DNA from: Planctomycetota bacterium | GTDB taxonomy: Bacteria > Planctomycetota > PLA2 | DNA length: 64,000 bases | Assembly: GCA_021776785.1 (NCBI GenBank) | Contig: JAJFFF010000026.1 | Location: forward strand, 25,823-89,822 | Direction: 5' to 3' | In this document: in pieces, positions 54,286 through 63,024 of the stretch | Numbering within the stretch: position 1 is the stretch's first letter | How the letters are laid out: every line of letters begins with the position of its first letter | Position numbers and translations under genes: made by a program | Notes under the pieces: model-generated | Databases searched by the model: none | Seen by the model: the letters and a program-made list of their open reading frames with translations, nothing else | What the model was told of the DNA's origin: nothing

Positions 54286-54847
54286 ATTCGATAAGTGTTC
54301 CGTCCTCAGCAAGGATTCTCAATCTCAGGGGCGAGCTCGGCGTTACACGCAATCCGATCGGACCATGTGTGCCCACACGCACGGCCACATTGCCTTCGGC
54401 CACGGGGAAAAACTCCGCCTCACCATTAGTGTCAGTCGTGCGGCTCATTGGCGGAATGTTGGGCATGTCGATGGTGAGCAGCGCGCCGACTACCGGATTG
54501 CGATCGGAGTCAACCACTGCCACCATCACCTTGCAGGGCCACGGTAGCAAGACGAAGTTAGTTTCCGGCTGCGGAGGGGCGCCTAAGTACACCGCCAGCG
54601 GCCAAACGTCTCCTCGCTCGCCTAGCCGACCAAATACTACTGTGTATCGTCCGCTCCGGTAGTGCTCTTGGGGCTTGTTGTTCGCTTGCCAGTCCAAGTA
54701 CTGCGGAGAGCTACGCGCCACAATCAGGTCCGGCTTTCGGATACTGTGGCCGGCCTCGAAACTCAGCGACAGTAGGTCCATGTCGCCCCCCGTCGGAGCG
54801 GTGCACGCGGCGAGTGAAATGAAAGACACTAGAAAAACTCGCTTCAT
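54284..54847 (-). CDS. carboxypeptidase-regulatory-like lipoprotein
   Basis: 187 residues from ATG 54847, which overlaps the stop of the RHS reading frame (ATGA). Lipobox LAAC gives a lipid anchor. The single beta-sandwich near the end reads VAVVDSDRNPVVGALLTIDM and TTDTNGEAEFFPVAEGNVAV, the transthyretin-like pattern. Coupled to the RHS gene; it could be its surface partner. Function unknown. Confidence 0.7.
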   Translation of the reverse strand: MKRVFLVSFISLAACTAPTGGDMDLLSLSFEAGHSIRKPDLIVARSSPQYLDWQANNKPQEHYRSGRYTVVFGRLGERGDVWPLAVYLGAPPQPETNFVLLPWPCKVMVAVVDSDRNPVVGALLTIDMPNIPPMSRTTDTNGEAEFFPVAEGNVAVRVGTHGPIGLRVTPSSPLRLRILAEDGTLIE

Positions 54848-57045
54848 CGCAAAAGTCCTCCGCGACCGTGGGGCCCACCCGGCGCCCAGACTCTGCACGG
54901 CGGTCGCACATTGTGGTCTTCCACCACGTATTTTCTCAGTCTGAAATTTGCTCTCAATCGCAACGAAATCCGAATCGGAAACCCTTTCCAGGTTCCGTTC
55001 ATGATGAACGGCTTGTCAGGCATCTTACCTTTAACCGGACAGGGGACTGTCGGTTGAGTGCATGCTTTTTTCCACACCCACTTGAGGCGTCCGAGGCCCA
55101 ACAATCCCCGACTGGCGGCCCCTCTCCAGCCAGGCAGCACTGGACCGGCATTGGCAGCCATTTGATTGAGAGAGCCCGCCGCGCCCGACTTAGCCACCCT
55201 CTTGCCGATGAGGCTCTTCACCGGAATCAACGGGAAAGTTAGCACCTTTCGTAACGCCCCTCCCTTGCCGCCAACGCGAACACTCGTCCCGAAAGAGAGT
55301 TTCGCGTAGCCGCAATCGCACGACCGGATTGTGTTCACAAACCCGTTGACGGCTGTGTACAAGAACGCTGCCGCGACGGCACTAGCCACGTCCGTCTGAA
55401 TGTCAGGGCCGAGCGAAAATGTATGCAGTCCTGATGGATCTAGTCGATTGACCGGGTTGCTCAAAACGTATTCGTGCAGAGCAGCCTCACCGAAATATCC
55501 GAGGGGGTCGCGCTACAGAAATCGACCCAGCTCAGGGGAGTGATGCCGAGCCCGGAAGTAATACAACCCTGTCTCTGCATCTAGGGGGCGCGCTGTGAAC
55601 ATGAAGTCTTGGCCGAGCGGGTCAGAGGACTGCGCGACACCGCCGCGCGTGATCGTCACCACGCCAAACGGAGCATACCGGTAGCTCGCAACCACCGCTT
55701 GATTGCCGTCCGAGATATCGCTCACGCTACCGAGCGCATTGCGATGGTAATAACTACGGGTCACCTCCGCAGTGTCGGAGTCGCTGTCGAAGTCGAGTAG
55801 GTCGGCCTGCGAAAGCATGAGGATCTCGTCGACTTCGTCACCCCAGCAATAGGACCGCTGATGCGTGTTCGAACCGCTGAACACGTCGATGACATGCGAC
55901 AGCGCCTCCACGTGCCACGGAGCGGAATAGCTAGATCTCACCAAGCGCCGGACGGTCGTGCCAGTCGTTGATTCCACACGTCGCCCCATGGCGTCATATC
56001 TGTACTCCGCAATGACGGCACCACCGGATTTCTGCTTCACCTGGACAACCCGGTTCCTGTAGTCGTAGACGAACAAGTGTGTTCCGTCGTCGGTAACGTT
56101 GCCATTCGTATCGTGGACTCGAGCCGTGCCGCCAACGCTTGTATAGAGATTCAGATTGTCACTTGAGTAACTCACGGTCGTGGGCGCCCCCCCATTCAGA
56201 GTGGTCACGATGCTTGTTCGGTTTGCGTCGTCATCGAGGTTGTACGCAATTTTTTTGACGTACGAACTCGTTGAGGGGTTGGTTACGCCGGATGAACCCA
56301 TCCATGCCGTCGTCAGGCGGCGTAGTCTGTCGTACGCGAATGCATCGCCGAGCCCGGTTCCTGTGTATGACTCATGCGTCCGGTCGTGCACCTTGTTGTA
56401 GCCGTAGTCAAACTGCGAGATCGTCGTCGGCGTGCTCGTCGAGTGCATGATCGACGCGACCTCGTTCCTAAACCCTGTGTAGGTGCGTGATGTGGTCGTT
56501 CCGTTCTCAAACGTCGTGACCTTTTTGCGTGCTCCGATGTGGGTGTAGCCCGCAATCGAGTTTGTTCCGTCGCTTATGTCTGTGAGCACGTCGATGTCGT
56601 TGTAGGTGTAGTCCAGCGCCAAGCTCGACGGGTAGCTTTCCGTGATCTTGTTGCCGTTGGCGTCAGCGGCCGCCCCATCGCTCCACGTGACCCGCACTCT
56701 CCCCCATACACCCTCTGCCAGTCTGAGCTGATCTATTTGGATCAAGTCTCCGCGCCATGCCGGCTGCCGCGACTGCCCAATCAATGAACCGATTCGCGCC
56801 CAGACGTCGAACGCGCCGCTCTGGAGAGCCGTGGCCAGCCCGGGGTGCGCCCGTGCTCGAAACGCAAACTCGCCGCGCTTGTTCGTCACCGCTGTGAATG
56901 CAGAGCCGCGCGGCTGTTCATCGCGTGCGCCGGCTGCTGCCCCCAAAACACGCGGGTGGGCGAGAATGGTGACGTCGGCGCCCTCAACCGGCGAAGACTC
57001 GTGGTGTACACATCCTTCGACTAAGACGTCATTCGTCACAAGCAC
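54844..57045 (-). pseudogene. RHS-repeat protein interrupted by one amber codon
   Basis: 734 codons from GTG 57045 with one in-frame TAG at 55513-55515. The N-terminal 130 residues are carboxypeptidase-regulatory-like (DVWARIGSLIGQSRQPAW), then RHS units start (LALDYTYNDIDVLTDISDGT, YDYRNRVVQVKQKSGGAVIA) and the core ends YYFRARHHSPELGRFL, the TAG, then RDPLGYFGEAALHEYV and NPVNRLDPSGLH, exactly where RHS proteins read RFLQRDP. So one substitution (CAG to TAG) splits the conserved core. The part after the core is a variable C-terminal domain of unknown type. No toxin motif is recognised. Sequencing error or read-through cannot be excluded. Confidence 0.8.
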
Positions 57046-57386
57046 CTACCACAAACCGCACGCGCGGTTCGACGGGCCAAACGAGCGATGGAGCGAGCAC
57101 CAAATGTGATCACCAAAATGAGCGGAACCACGGGGATCACAAAAAACGGGATCAGGATGAGCGCTTTGCGCCAAGCGGAATCGGTTCGGAACGTCCACCA
57201 CCGCGCCAGGAAGTCCGAGCTCGCGGCTACGCCTTCAAAGGGGAGGTTCGACGTGAATTCACCGACCGGTGCGCGGCAGTGGAGACAATAGTCCCGGCGA
57301 GTTGCATCGAGCGGTCGCGAGCAGCGAAGACACGCGGGCAACTCGCAAACGCCGCCGGCGCAAGGCGAACTCTCCATCGAGCGCAT
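57036..57386 (-). CDS. zinc-ribbon membrane protein
   Basis: About 116 residues. Two CxxC pairs (CLRCSRPL and CLHCRAPV) make a zinc ribbon near residues 19-42, and one membrane helix (ALILIPFFVIPVVPLILVIT) lies near residue 80-100, followed by a basic tail. This is a common small planctomycete-type protein of unknown role. Its end overlaps the RHS start by ten bases, so the two may be co-expressed. A leader motif (GGCGTTAACATG) lies just upstream. Confidence 0.65.
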   Translation of the reverse strand: MRSMESSPCAGGVCELPACLRCSRPLDATRRDYCLHCRAPVGEFTSNLPFEGVAASSDFLARWWTFRTDSAWRKALILIPFFVIPVVPLILVITFGARSIARLARRTARAVCGRCL

Positions 57387-57447
57387 GGCTCAACATGTTA
57401 ACGCCTCGTTGGGTGCGGGGAGTCGAATCCAGAAACCGCCCGGCGCT

Positions 57448-58143
57448 CTACTCTGTCCCTTTCATTGGGTCTCTTTCCGTCCAAGCTCTTACGACACGAT
57501 GGATCGCCCGAACACGATCTGTCAATAGATACGCTTTGGGAGGAAACGCCGACGGATCGGACAGTATGGAATGCGGCGTCACGATGCTCCGCCTCAAGCC
57601 TATCCCTATTCTCTCCCCTCGGTCGCTTAGCCGCGACAGCTCATCAAACGACACACGGAGATGCCGATAAACCAGTAGGCCATTCTCCGATTCCGTGCTG
57701 CAGATTTTGCGCGCTACTCCCGCGGCTTTACCACGAAGACTCGCCTCAGCTTTCGCCATTCGCGCAAACACCGCCTTCAGGCTTCCGGTCGCTCGCGCCT
57801 CCGCAAGCATATGCTCGAACATAAAGCGCACACGCTGCTCCCGAAGAATCTGAGGCTGTAGCTCGCGAAAGCTCTTTCCAGGTTGCTTGGCTTGGGGACC
57901 GAGCCGAGCAGCAACGGTCTCGAACAGCTCGTCCCGATAGAAGCCGTAGTACTGCTGCTGCTCCTTGCTCGATGGATCGAGGCTCTTTCCAGCAACGTCT
58001 GGATTCGCCTTGAAGAACACTTTGGCCAGTTCTTCATAGGCTTCCGCATCGAGAATCTCGTACACGGTGTAAACCAACTCGAACTCAAAGTTGGTTTTCA
58101 TTTCTTCTTGGAGTACTGATTGGTCGAACGCATTGCCCAGCAT
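57448..58143 (-). CDS. hypothetical protein
   Basis: 231 residues. Charged, helical, with no signal peptide. Segments EMKTNFEFELVYTVYEILDA, SKEQQQYYGFYRDELFETV and RFMFEHMLAEARATGSLKAV suggest a bundle of helices; RGERIGIGLRRSIVTPHSIL is a more compact C-terminal part. No family recognised. The ATG lies inside the GGCGTTAGCATG leader motif; a downstream Met is also possible. Confidence 0.6.
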   Translation of the reverse strand: MLGNAFDQSVLQEEMKTNFEFELVYTVYEILDAEAYEELAKVFFKANPDVAGKSLDPSSKEQQQYYGFYRDELFETVAARLGPQAKQPGKSFRELQPQILREQRVRFMFEHMLAEARATGSLKAVFARMAKAEASLRGKAAGVARKICSTESENGLLVYRHLRVSFDELSRLSDRGERIGIGLRRSIVTPHSILSDPSAFPPKAYLLTDRVRAIHRVVRAWTERDPMKGTE

Positions 58144-58266
58144 GCTAACGCCTCTTTGCGCGGCACGCCGACTCGCGGTTGATAGACACGGATGGGCATG
58201 AGCCCGTATCTCTGGTCGGTATCCTGCGACGGTGTTCGTGCGTTATCCGCGACTGCGGGCCTGCAA

Positions 58267-60801
58267 TCAGTCTTCCACGACCAGCACAACCGGGCGACTT
58301 GGCGCTCCGGTTCCGAAGACAGGACGGGATTCGCGCTTACCACCTGCAACGACGCTCCAAGCCTCAACTGGGAAAGGGACCATGACTTTCCCCGCCGCGT
58401 TCGTCCTTGCGACCCACTCTCCTCGCCACGCGCTACGACCGTCGATAGGATTTCGGGAGGCCGGCTCTCTTCTCACATGAACAACGGCCCGTCGCACGGG
58501 ACGCGAACTCCTATCCACGACAGAAACCTCGAAACGTGCGAAAGTTATCGAAACATCCATCGAGAGAGAATTCGTATCCACGGTCAGAGGCATCGCGACG
58601 GGAAACCCATCAACTGAGTCAAACAGCGCCCATAACGTGCCCTGTGGAATCACGTACCGAACAGTCCCTGAAGGCGGAACAAACCTATGTTGCGTCAACT
58701 TTCCTCCCGCTTTCGCCTTCGTCGTTAAGGTCAGGATCCGACCAACTACCGAAGGAGCACGAACGACCAGGGAGCACCATTTTCTTTTGGCCACGCGGAC
58801 GCCTATGTCGGACGCCGGTGCTCGTATTTCGATCCGCCTCGACGCGAACGGTCCGAGGTCTGCAATACCAATCGAGTACTGCTTCGCGGGTGTAAGAAAG
58901 CGAACTACGAAGTCACCCTTTTCGTCGCACTTTGCTCTGAGTTGGATCTGTGGGTCCGCAAGTTCTCCGGGAAGAAGTCCGCTATCACTGGAAATCGGCG
59001 AAGCAACTACCCAGCGAGACTCTTCCGGCAACGCCGCCAGCCCATGCACCGTGCCGCTAACGCTAGCAAACCGTCGGAGTGACACCCGGACACGGCGGTC
59101 ATCTGGCCCGATGGATGCGACTCGCCGGATGAAGCCGGGAGCGACGAGCTCTATGTCCCACGCCTGACCGAAGACGGCAGGGATGTTTACAACTCCATTC
59201 TCGTCGACTCCGCTCCGTAGCTCTTGATTGAGAGCCGCAACAAGGAGGCGCGGATATCTGCGCTGCGCTCGATAGAGTTTGGCCTGAGCTGAACCCACCG
59301 GTGAAGAATCGGCGGCGTCGACGACCTCGATTTCGCAAGCCATTGGAGGCTGGAGATTCATCACGATCGCCCTACCTTTTGCTTCAGCTACAGCGTCCAT
59401 AACGGCGGCTCCGACCCCGTGTTTGGACGCCACGACTGTGATGCGCGCCCCCACGGGAACTTGCGAAAATCTCACGGTTCCGGTGCTGTCCGACCGATTC
59501 GGCCCGTTCAAGAAGTTTTGCGGCCAGGTATTCCAGTCCTCCCCGTCGACCTCTGTAACAACCGCAGAGACGCGTGCTCCGCGTACGGGCCTTCCGTTGG
59601 CTTCCACACGAGCCACAAGTGAAACTGACTTCCGTAAGGCGACTGACGCGACGGCGTCTAAGTCGCGTGCCGGAATTCGCCGGGCGCCGAACTCTCCATT
59701 CAGCTCTGCGGTCACCCAATGAACGGCTCTGCGATTGCGCAGAGGCAACTCGACGCGACCGTCTACTCCAGTGGTAGAAAACGACTCTGACGGAGGATGC
59801 AGCCTCAAGGGTGATAGCCGAACTTTTGCTCCCGAGGCGATTCGCCCCTGACGCGTAACTTCCACGACAAGTGTCTTCGCACGAATCATTTTGACCACGT
59901 ACGTGCGCTTCTGATACTCGATCCGAACACGAACACGCTCGTACGCTGGCGACTCGACAACACACCATTGGCCTTGTGGAGTAGTCGGAACAAGATACTG
60001 CCCCGTTGCGCCGGGCATGATCGAACGAATCTCGGTTCCGTCTACGGACGTCAGGGTCAAGGATGACGCGAGCGGGACACCGGTTGATTTATCGATTACA
60101 GAGACAGGGACCATTTTTGTAGATCGGAGTTGAAGCGTGGCCGGAGTACCTAGATCGCGAGCAGCCGACTGACCAATAAGAGTGCCCGCCTCCGCCCAAA
60201 CCCACCAATCCAGCGCAACCCGTTCCACTGGAAAATGAGCAACTCCATCTGGGCCGCTCTTTGACGCGAGATCCAGTTTCGCGCAGCAATCGCGCGAGGC
60301 GGCCCTCCAACCAAGACTGACTGGTCCCGGGAACAAACGAACCGATGCGCCGGGAACGGCGGCCCCAGAGTCTGAGAGGACGCGCACCGAGAACGTATTC
60401 GCGCGCTCCAGGACAATGACTTGGGACGAAGCATCGCTCACCCACACGACTCGCGCAGGATGCATCGGACTACCAGCCGCTATCCAACATGGCAGAAGGA
60501 TTTGCGCGACGACCGAACCGTCTTGTTCCGTCGCTCCTTTCCAGGTCGGCCTAGCTGACGGGCGAACTGGGTCGAAAGCAGAAACGGACGCGGACGCAAT
60601 GGGGTTGCCGGCCACGTCGTTCACTTGCACACGTACGGCAGCTCTAGCTTCATTTGGCCCGTCAGGCTGACCGACAACAACGGGCACCAACACCGCAGGT
60701 GAAGGCCCGACCTCGCGTCTGTCGCCCAAGGTCGAATCGCTCAACTGAATCATCACAAAAACGATGACAAACAGAACCGTGACAGCGAACGCTCTTTTCA
60801 T
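58267..60801 (-). CDS. large exported carboxypeptidase-regulatory-like protein
   Basis: 844 residues with an N-terminal signal or anchor (AVTVLFVIVFVMIQL). At least six transthyretin-like units, for example VNDVAGNPIASASVSAFDPV, VSVIDKSTGVPLASSLTLTS, VEVTRQGRIASGAKVRLSPL, ARVEANGRPVRGARVSAVVT and EVVDAADSSPVGSAQAKLYR. One unit holds GTLIGQSAARDLGTPATLQL, which matches SLIGQSRQPAW in the N-terminus of the RHS protein. No enzyme motif. Probably displayed at the cell surface. Confidence 0.75.
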   Translation of the reverse strand: MKRAFAVTVLFVIVFVMIQLSDSTLGDRREVGPSPAVLVPVVVGQPDGPNEARAAVRVQVNDVAGNPIASASVSAFDPVRPSARPTWKGATEQDGSVVAQILLPCWIAAGSPMHPARVVWVSDASSQVIVLERANTFSVRVLSDSGAAVPGASVRLFPGPVSLGWRAASRDCCAKLDLASKSGPDGVAHFPVERVALDWWVWAEAGTLIGQSAARDLGTPATLQLRSTKMVPVSVIDKSTGVPLASSLTLTSVDGTEIRSIMPGATGQYLVPTTPQGQWCVVESPAYERVRVRIEYQKRTYVVKMIRAKTLVVEVTRQGRIASGAKVRLSPLRLHPPSESFSTTGVDGRVELPLRNRRAVHWVTAELNGEFGARRIPARDLDAVASVALRKSVSLVARVEANGRPVRGARVSAVVTEVDGEDWNTWPQNFLNGPNRSDSTGTVRFSQVPVGARITVVASKHGVGAAVMDAVAEAKGRAIVMNLQPPMACEIEVVDAADSSPVGSAQAKLYRAQRRYPRLLVAALNQELRSGVDENGVVNIPAVFGQAWDIELVAPGFIRRVASIGPDDRRVRVSLRRFASVSGTVHGLAALPEESRWVVASPISSDSGLLPGELADPQIQLRAKCDEKGDFVVRFLTPAKQYSIGIADLGPFASRRIEIRAPASDIGVRVAKRKWCSLVVRAPSVVGRILTLTTKAKAGGKLTQHRFVPPSGTVRYVIPQGTLWALFDSVDGFPVAMPLTVDTNSLSMDVSITFARFEVSVVDRSSRPVRRAVVHVRREPASRNPIDGRSAWRGEWVARTNAAGKVMVPFPVEAWSVVAGGKRESRPVFGTGAPSRPVVLVVED

Positions 60802-61048
60802 CTAGCTCTAACTTGGGCGCCACCCTTTCGCGCCGCACCCGAGAACCGTGATTTTAGCGCGATTCCGCCGACCGCATCCGCGCCGGTTGACGTGATTCTG
60901 TACCGGCAAGCCCACCTGCATGTGAGGGGGTTGTAAGTACCCGGGCACGGCCCAGCGCGTCGGTGTCTTCCTTGTCGCTCCCTCGCGACCCCAACACTCG
61001 CGGAGAGGACTGACAAAGCGAGAAATGTTTTGCGACCGACGACGGACG

Positions 61049-62830
61049 CTATCGTGGTCCGGACTGTACGCGTAGCCATTCTGCAAGCTTCGCCGCGCCC
61101 GGGGGCGGCCCTTTCTCCGTCGAAGTCCGCGCAAGGGCATCGCGAGCGTGGGCGAGGAGTGGCCGAGACTCATCAGCGGAAAGCAAGTTCAACACCGAGA
61201 ACAGATTGAGGAATTCGCTGTGGTTGAGATCCTGTAGATGATGCAACCCGTAGCTGGCCGCCGAAAAGAGTTCGAAGTACTCGCCCATGACGCGGCAGTG
61301 GGCGTACGCGCCGACTATGCGTACCGAAAAGTCTTCCGAACGGAGAAAGCTCGCGATGGCTTGCTCGCTACGCCGAGCCCGTGGGCCGATCCTTGCCAGT
61401 GCGAGAGAGCTCGCGACCTTCACGCTGGTGGAATCTCGCGGCCGAACGGCGGCAACGACCTGAACGACTTTCGGATTGCTCGGCGCGACGATGGACAATG
61501 CTTCGGACGACGACTCAAAGGCAACACGACTCCGGGCCAAGTCCATGAGCTGCGGAACCGCGCGGGACACTGCGTCTATGCCGCGCGCCTTGCGGACCAG
61601 TTTAGCTACACCGAAGGCACATGTCTTTTGAACTGATAGCGACGCATCCGACAACCCTCGGATGAGCGCTTCCGTGACATCAGCCTCTTCGATGAGCGCG
61701 AGCATCGAACGATAGGCAGCGATTCGTACTGAGGGATCCGAGTGACCGCACGCCCGCCGAAGTGCGCCCAGCTGATCGGCAGACGGATTCTTCACCCGAG
61801 CCGCGACTTCCGGCGCCGAATGGCACGCGGCCATGCGCACCTCGCTGGCGGTGTCGTGAAGCGCCCCGAGAACGACGTCGAACGTGGCGGGAATCAACGT
61901 TCGAGACGTCTCAAGGGCTGCGACGCTCCAGCGACGTAGGTTTGCGTTCTCCGATCGAGCGGCGAGGAGTAGTTGCTTCACGGACTCTTCTTGGGCTGCG
62001 TCGAGCCCGCGGAATATCGAGAACGCACGGGGCGAAGATTTCGTGCGTTCCAACACATCAATCAGGCCTTTGATACCGTCCGATCCTGCTAGCGCACAGG
62101 ACCGCGCAATGTCTCCGGCTACTACGTTGTCGAGCTCGTTGCTGCCGAGTAGCGCGAGGAGCGCCGGAACGTGTTTCGCCACGTTGAACCTGAGGAACAC
62201 CGCGGCGGCGTCAGCGTCGTGGGCCTCGTGGGTCAAGTACGTAAGAGCCTGCTCGGCACATAGCGGAGCGAGAAACACGGATTGCGAAGCAATCTGCAAA
62301 CAAGACGCTACATTCGCATCGCCCGAAGGATCCGTGAGCTCACTTCGTAGTACCGTGGCGAGTGTGTTCGACCGGACTAGATGTGGCGGAGCGAACGTTA
62401 GTCCGTAGAGACTGAGCGAGCGGAACCGCGGCGTTTTGAGGTGGCGGATCAAATGCGAGACCCCGTCCGCGCCCAATTCCGCCAAGGCCGCGCTGGCCTC
62501 TGCCGCGACGGGGAGCTTCTCCGAGCGCATCTCGGACTCGAGAACGGCTAGGGTCTCGCCGGAGTCCCGTCCGATCGCTCTCCACGCGACGGCTGCAGCG
62601 ATGCGAACCCGTGGATTCTCATGCTCAAGATTCCGAGCAGTTTCGGCCGCATACAACTCGCTCTTGCGTTTTGCAGCCGCTATGTTTCTTAGCATCGAGA
62701 TCCGGTCGGCATCGTCATCGTTCGCCGAACAGTCCGCTCCCATGACGAGGAAGACGACGGCTACCCAAACGCTAGCCATCCCAAGATGCGGAACCACGTC
62801 CAGATACGGAACCACGTCAATCGAGCGCAT
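61049..62830 (-). CDS. exported HEAT-repeat protein
   Basis: 593 residues. The N-terminus has a repeated DVVPYLDVVPHL and a hydrophobic stretch (MASVWVAVVFLVMGADC), so the true start may be the Met at 62779 with a signal peptide. HEAT-like units fill the rest: ENPRVRIAAAVAWRAIGRDS, SDPSVRIAAYRSMLALIEEA, RVKNPSADQLGALRRACGHS and PRARRSEQAIASFLRSEDFS. Function unknown. A leader motif (GGCGTTAGCATG) lies 9 bases upstream of the first ATG. Confidence 0.7.
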   Translation of the reverse strand: MRSIDVVPYLDVVPHLGMASVWVAVVFLVMGADCSANDDDADRISMLRNIAAAKRKSELYAAETARNLEHENPRVRIAAAVAWRAIGRDSGETLAVLESEMRSEKLPVAAEASAALAELGADGVSHLIRHLKTPRFRSLSLYGLTFAPPHLVRSNTLATVLRSELTDPSGDANVASCLQIASQSVFLAPLCAEQALTYLTHEAHDADAAAVFLRFNVAKHVPALLALLGSNELDNVVAGDIARSCALAGSDGIKGLIDVLERTKSSPRAFSIFRGLDAAQEESVKQLLLAARSENANLRRWSVAALETSRTLIPATFDVVLGALHDTASEVRMAACHSAPEVAARVKNPSADQLGALRRACGHSDPSVRIAAYRSMLALIEEADVTEALIRGLSDASLSVQKTCAFGVAKLVRKARGIDAVSRAVPQLMDLARSRVAFESSSEALSIVAPSNPKVVQVVAAVRPRDSTSVKVASSLALARIGPRARRSEQAIASFLRSEDFSVRIVGAYAHCRVMGEYFELFSAASYGLHHLQDLNHSEFLNLFSVLNLLSADESRPLLAHARDALARTSTEKGPPPGAAKLAEWLRVQSGPR

Positions 62831-63024
62831 TGCACCCTCATGCTAACGCCATTTTTGGGGTGAGGATCCGAATCCCGGACCGCGCCGACACGAAAAGGGA
62901 AGCGCGCCGACCAACCGGCGGTCCGCTCTTCGCAAGACCTGACCCAAATGACACGCGAACGCGCAAAGAACAGACCGGTGCCTCGGCGTGCAAGAGCGTT
63001 GTTCGATTGGCCGGCTGCGTAGCG

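Noticed and set aside
53827..54312. Single 161-residue gene on the minus strand
   Set aside because: Only its last 40 residues have a family pattern; the rest is frame-shifted from another fragment.
54844..55464. Separate gene of 206 residues after the RHS frame
   Set aside because: It is in the same frame as the upstream RHS part and continues the conserved RHS core, so it is the 3' part of one broken gene.
57415..57445. GGAGTCGAATCC looked like a tRNA T-arm
   Set aside because: The bases around it do not pair into a five-base T-stem and no other tRNA arms are present.
60802..61048. Possible gene between the two minus-strand genes
   Set aside because: Only short ORFs without ribosome sites or motifs; treated as a plain intergenic region.
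57394..62850. Integron attC sites next to GGCGTTARC
   Set aside because: The R-box rule (GTTRRRY) is not met, no matching second core lies 60-140 bases away, and no integrase is present.
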